DNA of 64,000 nucleotides from CAZWLY01 sp964634465 (lineage in GTDB: Bacteria; Desulfobacterota; Desulfarculia; G963662305): the NCBI GenBank assembly GCA_964634465.1, contig CAZWLY010000016.1, positions 13,406 to 77,405 on the forward strand, in the 5' to 3' direction. The position numbers and the translations under genes are program-made. The notes below the pieces were generated by a model. It was not told the DNA's origin and made no database searches. It worked only from the letters and a program-made list of their open reading frames with translations. Below, in pieces: positions 18,057-25,968 of this stretch (position 1 is its first letter; each line of letters begins with the position of its first letter).

Positions 18057-19088
18057 CTACATCCCCTTGCCGAAGGCGCAGGCCGGGTAGGTGCACCTCT
18101 CGCAATCGCGGCACAGCCCGCCGTGGCCCAGCAGGGCCAGCTCGGCCTTGCCCACCCGCTCGCCGGCCAGCACCCGGGGCAGGATGAGGTCCAATACGGT
18201 GATCCGGTAGTACATGCCGCAGGCCGGCACGCCCAACACGGGCACCTCGCCGATGTAGGCGGCCAGGAACATCGCCCCCGGCAAGACGGCCGACCCGTAG
18301 TGCATCTCCTCGGCCCCGGCCAGGCGGACGCCCTGCCGGGTGACGTCGTCGGGATCGACGCTCATCCCGCCCGAGATGAGAATCAGATCGCAGCCGGCGG
18401 CCAGGTGCTCGGTGATGGCCCGGGCGATGACCTCGGCCTCGTCCGGGGCGAAGGTGACGGCGTGGACCCGGCCGTGGTGCTTCTCCACCTTGGCCGAAAG
18501 CACCGGGGCGAACTTGTCTTCGATCAGGCCGTGGTAGACCTCGTTGCCGGTGATCACCAGCCCGACCTTGGCCCGTTTGAGCGGTTTGACCTCGATGACC
18601 GAGCCGGCCTCCCGGGCGATGGCCACCGCCCGCTCGATGGGGGCCCGGTCCATGACCAGGGGAATGGCCCTCGTCGCCGCCACCAACTCGCCCTTCTCGA
18701 CCAGGGTGTTGTTGTGGAGCGTGGCGCACATCACCTCATCGACCATGTTGAAGGCGGCCAGGGCCGAGACGTCGACCTTCAACAGGCCGTCCAGGGCCGC
18801 GTGGAGGCTGATCTTTCCCTCGTGGGGCTCGGGCCGCCAGTCGATTCCTTGGCCGGCCAGGGCTTCGGCCAGAATGACGGCGGCGTCGTTTTCGTGGATC
18901 TGGCCCTGCTCGATATCGAGCACGTAGAGGTGATTCTTGCCCAGCTTCTGGAGGTGGCACAGATCCTCGTTGCAGACGGTGTGGCCCTTCTTGAAGGCGG
19001 CGCCCTTGAACTCGCCGGGTCGAATCTCGGTGATGTCGTGGGCCAGCTTGGTCCCGACGGCGTCTTCCAGACGGATTACCTTGGTCAT
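18057..19088 (-). CDS. Molybdopterin-binding (MoeA/MoaB-like) protein with C-terminal cysteine cluster
   Basis: The 343-aa product contains a MoCF_biosynth/MogA-like fold in its second half: KVGLVITGNEVYHG (about residue 180) and DLILISGGMSVDPDDVT (about 235), the two motifs that bind molybdopterin. The N-terminal half resembles the MoeA-like substrate region (LEDAVGTKLAHDITEI). The extreme C-terminus carries a Cys cluster, LCRDCERCTYPACAFG (CxxCxxCx4C), that could bind zinc or an Fe-S cluster. ATG 19088 has GGAGGAG upstream, and the gene follows fmdE-like by 22 nt, so the two are cotranscribed. The pairing points to molybdenum/tungsten-cofactor handling for an oxidoreductase encoded elsewhere. 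This is a paralogue of MoeA rather than MoeA itself. Confidence 0.85.
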   Translation of the reverse strand: MTKVIRLEDAVGTKLAHDITEIRPGEFKGAAFKKGHTVCNEDLCHLQKLGKNHLYVLDIEQGQIHENDAAVILAEALAGQGIDWRPEPHEGKISLHAALDGLLKVDVSALAAFNMVDEVMCATLHNNTLVEKGELVAATRAIPLVMDRAPIERAVAIAREAGSVIEVKPLKRAKVGLVITGNEVYHGLIEDKFAPVLSAKVEKHHGRVHAVTFAPDEAEVIARAITEHLAAGCDLILISGGMSVDPDDVTRQGVRLAGAEEMHYGSAVLPGAMFLAAYIGEVPVLGVPACGMYYRITVLDLILPRVLAGERVGKAELALLGHGGLCRDCERCTYPACAFGKGM

Positions 19089-19110
19089 CGATCTCCTCCA
19101 ACTCGACCGT

Positions 19111-19773
19111 TCAGCGGCTCAGATTGAGTCGTCGGCCGCCGACGTCGGTATCGACGCCGGCCTCGGCGTTGAGGTCGCCGACCTCTCGAATGGGGCGAAA
19201 GTAGGCCTGGCCGGCGCAGGGCCGGCACAGGGGCTTGCCGTCGACGATCACCTCCCGGTCGTCCCGGACCACCTGGCCGCATTCGGCGCAGGCGACCTTT
19301 TTGCGGGTCGGGCCGGGCAGGTCGAACTCGCTCAACTCGACGGCGACCTCCTGGACCCTGAACAGGACGCTGTCCGGCATGCGCTTGTAGGCCGTAAGCT
19401 GTTGTTCCCGCTTGCCGGCCACCTCCGGAGCGTAGACGGCGCATAGTTCCCGGGCCTCCTCGGTGGAGACGACCCGGAAGGCACTGCCCGTCTCGAGGTT
19501 GACGAAGGTGGCGGCCATGATGCCGAAGTCTTTGTACTTCAACGATCGGCGGCCCAGTCTCGCCCCGGTGGTGTGGGCCACCGCGTCGGCGGTGCAGCGG
19601 TCCATTTCGACGAACACGATCAGCTTCTTGATGTCCGGACCGTCGCAGGGCACCTCGAGACCGATCAACCGGCCGCCCAGCATGGCCATGCGCACCCCGA
19701 CCACCTGACCGGGGCAGAGGTGACCGTGGGCCGCAACCGAGGAGGCGAGTAGTTCGTCGAAGGTCTTGCTCAT
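19111..19773 (-). CDS. FmdE family protein with C-terminal zinc ribbon
   Basis: The 220-aa product has the FmdE (formylmethanofuran dehydrogenase subunit E-like) signature HGHLCPGQVVGVRMA near residue 16, then DRCTADAVAHTTGARLGRRSLKYKDFG, and a C-terminal zinc ribbon with CAECG and CRPC pairs. FmdE proteins in bacteria accompany molybdenum or tungsten enzymes such as formate dehydrogenases, although no enzyme is encoded here. ATG 19773 was chosen: it has GGAAAGGAAG upstream and starts the conserved region, while the frame extending to 20079 is not conserved-looking. It is first in an operon with the molybdopterin-binding protein. Confidence 0.88.
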   Translation of the reverse strand: MSKTFDELLASSVAAHGHLCPGQVVGVRMAMLGGRLIGLEVPCDGPDIKKLIVFVEMDRCTADAVAHTTGARLGRRSLKYKDFGIMAATFVNLETGSAFRVVSTEEARELCAVYAPEVAGKREQQLTAYKRMPDSVLFRVQEVAVELSEFDLPGPTRKKVACAECGQVVRDDREVIVDGKPLCRPCAGQAYFRPIREVGDLNAEAGVDTDVGGRRLNLSR

Positions 19774-19833
19774 GCCGGCTTCCTTTCCGGCCTCAACCGG
19801 CCTGACCGAGCCGGCATGGGGCGGGCGAGGTTG

Positions 19834-19851
19834 TATGCTAATATTAACATA
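19834..19851. promoter_or_regulatory. 18-bp AT-rich palindrome upstream of the fmdE-like operon, operator candidate
   Basis: TATGCTAATATTAACATA is palindromic except for one symmetric pair (TATGnTAATATTAnCATA). It sits 61-78 nt upstream of the fmdE-like start in otherwise GC-rich DNA. A dimeric regulator site is inferred; it does not convincingly match the ModE consensus. Confidence 0.55.
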
Positions 19852-20134
19852 AACCCGCCTGAAATAAAGTCCCTTGAGGCCGAAAACTACAGCCCTGGCC
19901 GGGATGGTGTCTTTGTGGCAGCGACGAGGGGCGGCAGGGAGCGCCCGATCGGGTCGCCCGTCCTTCCCGGCCCGGGGTTGGCTGGAGTCGAACGTCTCCT
20001 TGAGAGACGGCGGCTTGTCCCTGATACCCGCGACCGCGGCCGGTCTGGTCGTCTCGCCGGCCGCCGCCTCGGTCTCCAACTGCGACGGCCGCCGGAAGCA
20101 TCGGCTTCGAGCGGCCGTCGATCCATAATTTTGT

Positions 20135-20156
20135 CGGGGCGCGCTTTGCCGCCCCG
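20135..20156 (-). terminator. Hairpin downstream of alanine dehydrogenase gene
   Basis: CGGGGCG (20135-20141) pairs with CGCCCCG (20150-20156). It lies 15 nt beyond the ald stop in the minus direction and is followed by ACAAAATTAT, not a clean T run. Termination is likely from position only. Confidence 0.5.
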
Positions 20157-20170
20157 GCCCGCCGGTTCGA

Positions 20171-21277
20171 TTAGAAGTCCACCTCGGCGCAGGGCATGTT
20201 GAAGGCCTCGGCCACGGCCGGATAGGTCACCTGGCCGTCGAAAAGGTTGAGGCCTTTTCTCAGGGCCTCGTCCTCGGCCATGGCCTTCTCCAAACCCTTG
20301 TTGGCGATGGCCAGACCGTAGGTCAGGGTGACGTTGGTCAGGGCGATGGTCGAGGTCCTGGGCACTGCGCCGGGCATGTTGGCCACGCAGTAGTGAACCA
20401 CCCCCTCCTCGATGTAGGTCGGCTCCTCGTGGGTGGTCGGCCGGGTCGTCTCGGCGCAGCCGCCCTGATCGACGGCGATGTCGACGATGGCCGAGCCGGG
20501 CATCATCCGCTTGACCAGGTCCCGGGTGATCAGCTTGGGCGCCTTGGCGCCGGGAATCAGGACCGAGCCGATGACCAGATGACTCTTGAGGCACTCCTCT
20601 TCGATGTTGGCCGGGTTGCTCATGATCGTCACCAAGTTACGGCCCATGATGTCCTCGATGTAGCGCAGTCGGGCCGGGCTGACGTCCAGGATCGTCACCT
20701 GGGCGCCGAGGCCGACGGCCACCACCGCCGCCGACAACCCGGCCACGCCGCCGCCGATGACCGTCACCCTGGCCGGACGCACGCCCGAGACGCCGGAGAG
20801 CAGGATGCCCATCCCGCCGTTCTTGGCCTCCAGGCAGTAGGCCCCCATCTGGATCGACAGCCGGCCGGCCACCTCGCTCATCGGGGCCAGCAGCGGCAGG
20901 GTGCCGTCCGAGGGCTGGACCGTCTCGTAGGCCACACCGGTTATCTTGCGCTCCAGGAGCTTCTCGGTCAGCTCCCTGTCGGCGGCCAGGTGGAGGTAAG
21001 TATAGAGAATCTGGCCCGGCTTCATCCGGTCGAACTCCGGGCCGATCGGCTCCTTGACCTTGACGATCATCTCCGCCTCGGCCCAGACGTCGTCGGCCGA
21101 ATCCAGAATCTTCGCCCCGGCGGCGGCGTAGAGCTCGTCCGGGAAGCTCGACCCGGCCCCGGCTCCGGTCTCGACGAACACCTGGTGGCCGTTGTCGGTA
21201 AACGCCTTCACTCCGGCCGGTGTGGCCGCCACCCGTCGCTCGGCCGGCTTGATCTCCTTGGGCACCCCGATCTTCAT
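20171..21277 (-). CDS. ald: Alanine dehydrogenase
   Basis: The 368-aa product is full length for the family. The N-terminus MKIGVPKEIKPAERRVA includes the substrate-contacting Arg, VKVKEPIGPE holds the pyruvate-binding lysine, LHLAAD carries the catalytic His, GVSGVRPARVTVIGGGVAG is the Rossmann NAD site, and VDIAVDQGGCAETTRPT carries the conserved Asp. It interconverts L-alanine and pyruvate plus ammonia with NAD in the cytosol. ATG 21277 follows GGAGGAG; the longer frame to 21445 lacks homology. The GntR regulator gene lies 106 nt upstream on the same strand and is probably its regulator. Confidence 0.95.
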   Translation of the reverse strand: MKIGVPKEIKPAERRVAATPAGVKAFTDNGHQVFVETGAGAGSSFPDELYAAAGAKILDSADDVWAEAEMIVKVKEPIGPEFDRMKPGQILYTYLHLAADRELTEKLLERKITGVAYETVQPSDGTLPLLAPMSEVAGRLSIQMGAYCLEAKNGGMGILLSGVSGVRPARVTVIGGGVAGLSAAVVAVGLGAQVTILDVSPARLRYIEDIMGRNLVTIMSNPANIEEECLKSHLVIGSVLIPGAKAPKLITRDLVKRMMPGSAIVDIAVDQGGCAETTRPTTHEEPTYIEEGVVHYCVANMPGAVPRTSTIALTNVTLTYGLAIANKGLEKAMAEDEALRKGLNLFDGQVTYPAVAEAFNMPCAEVDF

Positions 21278-21383
21278 GTCTCCTCCAAAATAAATATAGT
21301 CGAGTTGTGAACGCGGGCCGCGGGCTTGAAGAGCAAACTCGGCGGCCGCTCGAAGGTTGTCTTCAATCGCCAACCGTCGATGA

Positions 21384-22130
21384 TCATCTATCATCCGCCC
21401 CATTGACAAAGGACTGCCAGGGGAAAAGCCGCTCCTGGTCGGCATGGGCTTCCATGGCCCGGTCGATGGCGGCCGGGTCCTTGGTCTTGATCGCCGCGAG
21501 CAACTCCCGGTTGGACTCCAGCAGCCGGGCCGGCCCGTCGGGAAACAGTTTGTCCAGCACCGGCAGGTAGCCCTTGAGCAAGATGTCCTGGAACATGTTC
21601 CAGATGATGTAGAAGATGCTGTTGCGGGTGGCCAGGGCCAGTTGCTTGTGAAACTCCGAGGCCAGGGGGAAGTAGGCGTAGATGTCGTCTCCGCAGGCTT
21701 CCATCTCTTTGATCAAGTCTTCGAGGCGATCCAGCTCGTCCTGGGTGGCGTTCATCGCCGCCGAGTGGGCGATGCCGATCTCGACGTACTTTCTGACTTC
21801 CCACAGGTCCTGGATGGTTTGGTCATCGACCCTTATCAGCCAAGCCAACTGCTCGCGAACCGCCTCCAGATATTGGGTCAGATCGGCGTCCCTGATCGTC
21901 GAACCCTTGACCCCGGTCCCGATGTCGATCAGGCCCATGATGCTCAAGATTCGAAGCGCTTCGCGGATGGTCGGCCGACCGACGCCGAACATCTGGCACA
22001 GCTCCCGCTCCGAGGGCAGGCTGTCGCCCGGTTGGAGCAAGCCGTCGAAGATGGCTTGTTTGATCTGGTCGGCCACCTCCTCATAGAGCCGGGCCCGCTT
22101 AACTTGCTTGAATGGCAGGTTTTTAGCCAT
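21384..22130 (-). CDS. GntR/FadR-family transcriptional regulator (FCD domain)
   Basis: The 248-aa product has a GntR winged helix (about residues 12-75; LYEEVADQIKQAIFDGLLQPGDSLPSE read in parts, and FGVGRPTIREALRILSIMGLI) and an all-helical FCD effector domain with WEVRKYVEIGIAHSAA and ASEFHKQLALAT. Such regulators sense small carboxylates and repress adjacent catabolic genes. A perfect FadR-type palindrome lies 28 nt upstream of its start, consistent with autoregulation. Its neighbour downstream is ald, so amino-acid or pyruvate-related effectors are plausible but unproven. Confidence 0.92.
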   Translation of the reverse strand: MAKNLPFKQVKRARLYEEVADQIKQAIFDGLLQPGDSLPSERELCQMFGVGRPTIREALRILSIMGLIDIGTGVKGSTIRDADLTQYLEAVREQLAWLIRVDDQTIQDLWEVRKYVEIGIAHSAAMNATQDELDRLEDLIKEMEACGDDIYAYFPLASEFHKQLALATRNSIFYIIWNMFQDILLKGYLPVLDKLFPDGPARLLESNRELLAAIKTKDPAAIDRAMEAHADQERLFPWQSFVNGADDR

Positions 22131-22451
22131 CGCGCCCTCTTTCCGTCGTCGGCCGTCAATGGTATTACCATTTGTCCATCACCGGGTCAAGCCACTTTAG
22201 GACGGCTTTACGAATATTTCGGCCCGCAGTCGAGGTTGGCGGCCGACTCCAGTCCGGCGCGCCGTGGCCGAGGGGCGGGCGAAGACGGGGAATCTGCGGG
22301 CGGTCGATTTGTTGTATTTATAGGCAACCGACTGGAGGCGGTCTTTCCGGCGGCGGCTCTTTTGGAGCCGGGCTGGCTTGCTCGAAGGGGCGGGGCCGGA
22401 ATATGATTAGATGGTGACGGCCGGCAACCGAAACTTTCACCGAAGAACGTC
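22131..22451. other. Divergent intergenic region between GntR gene and esterase gene
   Basis: Apart from the operator at 22158-22172 nothing firm is seen. The ribosome site of the esterase (CGAAGAACGTC before ATG 22452) is weak, and no clear -35/-10 pair was recognised. Confidence 0.5.
22158..22172. promoter_or_regulatory. FadR-type operator upstream of the GntR gene
   Basis: AATGGTATTACCATT is a 15-bp palindrome with the TGGTnnnACCA core typical of FadR-subfamily GntR regulators. It lies 28-42 nt upstream of the regulator start, so autorepression is likely. Confidence 0.8.
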
Positions 22452-23426
22452 ATGTCCGCCTATCGGTTTCTGCCCCACATCGCCGAGTTGATCAAAACGG
22501 CCCAGGAGAGCGACGCCCCGCTGCTGAGCTCTCTGACCCCGGCCGAGGCCCGGGCGGTCCGGAACCCGATCATCAAGGGCCACCTCGGCCCGCCGGAGGA
22601 GGTGGCCCGGGTCGAGGACCGGCTGATAGCCGCCGGCGAGGCCGAAATTCCGATTCGGGTCTACACCCCTTTCGGCCGCGGCCCCTGGCCGGTGGTGGTC
22701 TATTTTCACGGCGGCGGCTGGGTGGTCGGCGACCTGGAGACCCACGACAGCCTTTGCCGGGCCTTGACCAACGGGGTGGGGGCGGTGGTCGTGGCGGTCG
22801 ATTACCGGCTCGCTCCCGAGCACAAGTTCCCGGCCGCGGTCGAGGACGCCTACGCCGCCACCGGATGGGCGGCCGACAACGCGACCGGCATCGGGGGTGA
22901 TCCCCATCGTCTGGCCGTGGCCGGCGACAGCGCCGGCGGCAACCTGGCCGCGGCGGTCTGCCTCATGGCCCGGGATCGGGGCGGCCCGGCGATCGGGTAT
23001 CAGTTGTTGGTCTACCCGGTCATGGACCTGTCTTCCCTCGACACCGAAACCTATCGCGATTACGCCGACGCCTTCATTCTGACCAAGGACGGCATGGCCT
23101 ATTTTATCGGTCACTATCTGAGGCGAGCCGAGGACGCCCTCGATCCCTACGCCTCGCCGCTGTTGGCCGAGGACCTCAGCGGCCTGCCGCCGGCGCTGAT
23201 CATCACCGCCCAGTACGACGTCTTGACCAGCGAGGGCCGGGCTTACGCCGAGCGGCTCAGGCGGGCCGGGGTGGAGGCGACCTACTCGGAGTATCCCGGC
23301 GTCATCCACCTCTTTTTCGGTATGAGCGCCCTCGATCGAAGCCAAAACGGTCTCGACGAGGCCTTTGCCGCGTTGAAGACGGCTTTGGCCGGGCAGCCGG
23401 ACCGGCCGGGGAACATGCCCACATAA
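22452..23426 (+). CDS. Alpha/beta-hydrolase esterase (hormone-sensitive lipase family)
   Basis: The 324-aa product has the HSL/family IV esterase pattern: oxyanion motif HGGGWVVGD near residue 86, nucleophile elbow GDSAGGN near 159, the acid residue in ITAQYDVLTSEG near 258, and the catalytic His in GVIHLFFG near 288. It should hydrolyse carboxylic esters in the cytosol; no signal peptide is present. It lies 13 nt before an FMN-dependent dehydrogenase gene, so the two are likely cotranscribed and may act on the same compound, for example ester hydrolysis followed by 2-hydroxy-acid oxidation. This link is an inference. Confidence 0.9.
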   Translation: MSAYRFLPHIAELIKTAQESDAPLLSSLTPAEARAVRNPIIKGHLGPPEEVARVEDRLIAAGEAEIPIRVYTPFGRGPWPVVVYFHGGGWVVGDLETHDSLCRALTNGVGAVVVAVDYRLAPEHKFPAAVEDAYAATGWAADNATGIGGDPHRLAVAGDSAGGNLAAAVCLMARDRGGPAIGYQLLVYPVMDLSSLDTETYRDYADAFILTKDGMAYFIGHYLRRAEDALDPYASPLLAEDLSGLPPALIITAQYDVLTSEGRAYAERLRRAGVEATYSEYPGVIHLFFGMSALDRSQNGLDEAFAALKTALAGQPDRPGNMPT

Positions 23427-23439
23427 TAAGGAGTCGATC

Positions 23440-24459
23440 GTGCAGGAGATTTGGGATCGAGCCAGGGAACTGATGGCCGGCAAGTGCCGGGTTTGCCCGG
23501 TCTGTGACGGCCGGCGGTGTCCGAGCGGCGTGCCCGGCATGGGCGGCGCCGGGTCCGGGGCCTCGTTTCGGGCCAATTACGACGCCCTGGCCCGGCTCAG
23601 GCTCAACATGCGCCTCATCCACGATGCGCTCGATCCGGATGTCTCGGTCGAGCTTTTCGGCCGGAGGCTGGCCATGCCGGTCCTGGCCGCGCCGGTGGCC
23701 GGGGTGGCCTTCAACATGACCGAGGCGGTGAGTGAGGAGGACTACATCCGGAGCGTGTTCGAAGCCTGCCGGGAGGCGGGCGTCCTGGCCGGTTGCGGCG
23801 ACGGCGCCTTGGATGCCGTCCACCGGGCCGGTCTCAGAGCGACCCGGTCGGTCGGGGCGACGGCCGTCCCCTTCATCAAGCCTTGGGTCGAGACGGAGGT
23901 GCTCGAACGCTTCCAGCTCTTCGCCCAGGCCGGAGCCGAGATCGGCGGCCTGGACATCGACGCCGCCGGCCTGATCACCCTGACCAGGATGGGCAAACCC
24001 GTCTCGCCCAAGACGCTGGCCCAACACCGGCGAATCATCGAAAAATCACCGCTCAAAGTGATCCTGAAAGGGGTGATGACCCCTGACGACGCCGAGCGGG
24101 CCGCCGAAGCCGGTGCGGCCGGCATCGTCGTCTCCAACCACGGCGGTCGGGTCCTGGAGGCCGCGCCCGGCACGGCCGAGGTCCTGCCGGCCATCGTCCG
24201 GGCGGTCAAGGGTAAGCTGGCCGTTCTGGTCGACGGCGGGGTGAGGTCCGGCGCGGACGTACTCAAGATGCTGGCCCTGGGGGCCGACGCCGTCCTGATC
24301 GGGCGGCCGCTGGCCATCGCCGCCGTCGGGGGCGGCCGGGAGGGCGTGGCGCGCTACCTGGCTCAGGTCAAATCCGAGCTGATCCAGGCCATGATCCTGA
24401 CCGGCTGCCGGGACCTGGCCGCCATCGGGCCGGAGGTCATTTTCGACCCGGTCCGCTGA
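23440..24459 (+). CDS. FMN-dependent 2-hydroxy-acid dehydrogenase-like protein with N-terminal Cys cluster
   Basis: The 339-aa product matches the FMN-dependent alpha-hydroxy-acid dehydrogenase/oxidase barrel: PVLAAPVAGVAFN, LKGVMTPDDAERAAEAGAAGIVVSNHGGR with the catalytic His/Arg, and LVDGGVRSGADVLKMLALGADAVLIGRP for the FMN phosphate. It starts at GTG 23440 after AAGGAG. The N-terminus has cysteines in CRVCPVCDGRRCPSG, absent from classical lactate oxidases, which may bind a metal or Fe-S centre. This short type, common in anaerobes, is often annotated as alpha-hydroxy-acid oxidizing protein. Substrate unknown. Confidence 0.85.
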   Translation: MQEIWDRARELMAGKCRVCPVCDGRRCPSGVPGMGGAGSGASFRANYDALARLRLNMRLIHDALDPDVSVELFGRRLAMPVLAAPVAGVAFNMTEAVSEEDYIRSVFEACREAGVLAGCGDGALDAVHRAGLRATRSVGATAVPFIKPWVETEVLERFQLFAQAGAEIGGLDIDAAGLITLTRMGKPVSPKTLAQHRRIIEKSPLKVILKGVMTPDDAERAAEAGAAGIVVSNHGGRVLEAAPGTAEVLPAIVRAVKGKLAVLVDGGVRSGADVLKMLALGADAVLIGRPLAIAAVGGGREGVARYLAQVKSELIQAMILTGCRDLAAIGPEVIFDPVR

Positions 24460-24488
24460 CGGAGTCCCTTTTCGGTCGTCGCGGCGAT

Positions 24489-24656
24489 CTAGGTATAGGG
24501 TTCGGTGACGACGATGAACTCCCAGGGCTGCAGGTGGAGGGGGCTGGGAGCCCACTGGCAGGCGGCGATCAGTTCGAGGATGGTCTCTTCGTCCACCGAG
24601 CTGGACTCGAAGGCCCGGCAACTGCGCCTCGATTTGAGGACCTCCTGAAACTCCAT
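24489..24656 (-). pseudogene. Nitroreductase family, N-terminal remnant
   Basis: The ORF encodes only 55 residues but begins like a nitroreductase: MEFQEVLKSRRSCRAFE with the FMN-binding SRRS, then WAPSPLHLQPWEFIVV, before stopping at TAG. Nitroreductases are normally 170-200 aa, so about two thirds is missing. Reading past the TAG gives only a few residues in the same frame before the convergent FMN dehydrogenase gene. ATG 24656 has GGAGGATC upstream, and an inverted repeat CCAAACC/GGTTTGG lies at 24673-24697. A deletion remnant is the simplest explanation; a functional micro-protein is less likely. Confidence 0.65.
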
Positions 24657-24879
24657 GGCCGATCCTCCTTCCCCAAACCGAGTTGGCCTTGGTTTGGAAG
24701 TCTTGGCGGATGTCGTCTCTTTTTCTCGCTGGTTTCGACCCTTACTGAACTGTGACACAAAAACCGGCCGCTGTAGACGCGCTCCGGCGATAGACGTCGT
24801 CCCGCCGCTTGCCTTCGAGCCGCCGGCCGGGTAGATTCGGGGCGGTATTCGTTGCTCGAGACGCAAGGAGAAAACGAGG

Positions 24880-25374
24880 ATGAAGGCCGAGCGGACGCCG
24901 GTGGAAATTCGGCCGGCGACGGAGGAGGACGTTCCCCTACTCTTGGGGCTGATCAAGGAGTTGGCCGAGTACGAGAGGCTGTCCCATCAGGTCGAGGCCG
25001 ACGAAAAGACGCTGGCCGAATCGCTCTTCGGCCGCCGGCCGTCGGTCGAGGCGTTGGTGCTCCACTGGCAGGGCGAGCCGGCGGGATACTGTTTCTTTTT
25101 CCACAACTTCTCGACCTTTGCCGGCCGGCCGGGCCTCTACGTCGAGGATATCTACGTCAGGCCCGAGTTTAGGCGCCGCGGTCTCGGCCGGGCGGTCTTC
25201 GGCTATCTGGCCCGCTTGGCCCAAAAGCGGGGCTGTTGCCGGCTGGAGTTCGCCGTCTTGGACTGGAACGAGCCGGCCCTGAGCTTCTACGAGCGCCTGG
25301 GAGCCGGCCCCTTGCCCGAGTGGCGTCTGTTTCGGTTCGACGAGACCGGCATCGCCCGGTTGGCCGGGAACTGA
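24880..25374 (+). CDS. GNAT acetyltransferase (diamine/thialysine N-acetyltransferase-like)
   Basis: The 164-aa product is a GNAT enzyme. It opens with VEIRPATEEDVPLLLGLIKELAEYE, read in parts, contains FHNFSTFAGRPGLYVEDIYV (beta4), the acetyl-CoA site EFRRRGLGRAVF, and FAVLDWNEPALSFYERLGA. The FxxNxSTFxGxxGLYxEDIYVxPxxRxxGxG pattern is that of the SSAT/thialysine acetyltransferase group, so polyamines or amino-acid side-chain amines are candidate substrates. AAGGAG precedes ATG 24880. It appears monocistronic. Confidence 0.9.
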   Translation: MKAERTPVEIRPATEEDVPLLLGLIKELAEYERLSHQVEADEKTLAESLFGRRPSVEALVLHWQGEPAGYCFFFHNFSTFAGRPGLYVEDIYVRPEFRRRGLGRAVFGYLARLAQKRGCCRLEFAVLDWNEPALSFYERLGAGPLPEWRLFRFDETGIARLAGN

Positions 25375-25425
25375 GCGCGGCCAAGGCGGACCCGGTTCTG
25401 AACGGCCCGGCCGTTATCGGGCCGC

Positions 25426-25968
25426 TCAGGGTAGGAACCGAAACGAGGCGATCGAGCGATCCATGATCCACCGGTAGCGCTCGAACATGTCCAGCGGGGC
25501 GGTGTAGCCGATCCAGTAGTAATACTCCCCCCGCTCGGTCAGGTACTGCTCCTGCCCGTACATGTCCTTCGTGCCGGCGAGCTGGTAGCGGGCGACGAGT
25601 CGCACCGCCGGCTGTCCGGCCAGACGACCCCGTTCTTTCGAGATCAGCTTGAAACGAGGCGCGCTGCTCCACTGCCTGATAATCTCGGCAATCTGATCCT
25701 CAAGGCTGGTTTCAGGGGTGCGGAAGACTATCTGGACGTTGATGGTGGTGAAATACTCCGGGCTGCCCTTGGGCCCGGAAAAGATGAGCGCGTTGGCGCT
25801 CTCGGTCTTCTTCAACTCGGTTACCCAATGGGCCGGAACCTCGAAGGCGAACTTGAACTTGTCGTTGAGATAGGGCTTGAACCCCTGAGCCGAGGCCTCG
25901 AAGGCGATCAGGCTCAGCACCAGTGTCGTTACCAGCCAAAGCAGACAACGTTCGATCTTGGCCGCCAT
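25426..25968 (-). CDS. Exported protein of unknown function, possible PsbP-like fold
   Basis: The 180-aa product has a signal peptide of about 27 residues (hydrophobic LVTTLVLSLIAFEASAQG), then a globular domain starting YLNDKFKFAFEVPAHWV, a pattern seen in PsbP/DUF-type secreted beta-rich domains. The end YYWIGYTAPLDMFERYRWIMDRSIASF also fits that fold (an IGYTAP strand followed by a helix). No enzyme motif is visible. GGGAGG precedes ATG 25968. A short inverted repeat (CGGCCCG/CGGGCCG) lies between it and the convergent GNAT gene. Function unassigned. Confidence 0.8.
   Translation of the reverse strand: MAAKIERCLLWLVTTLVLSLIAFEASAQGFKPYLNDKFKFAFEVPAHWVTELKKTESANALIFSGPKGSPEYFTTINVQIVFRTPETSLEDQIAEIIRQWSSAPRFKLISKERGRLAGQPAVRLVARYQLAGTKDMYGQEQYLTERGEYYYWIGYTAPLDMFERYRWIMDRSIASFRFLP

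Larger units (their letters stand above)
19774..20170. other. Regulatory intergenic region between fmdE-like gene and ald
   Basis: No real gene is seen in these 397 nt. They carry the AT-rich palindrome at 19834-19851, probably part of the fmdE-like promoter, and a hairpin at 20135-20156 just downstream of ald. Confidence 0.6.
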
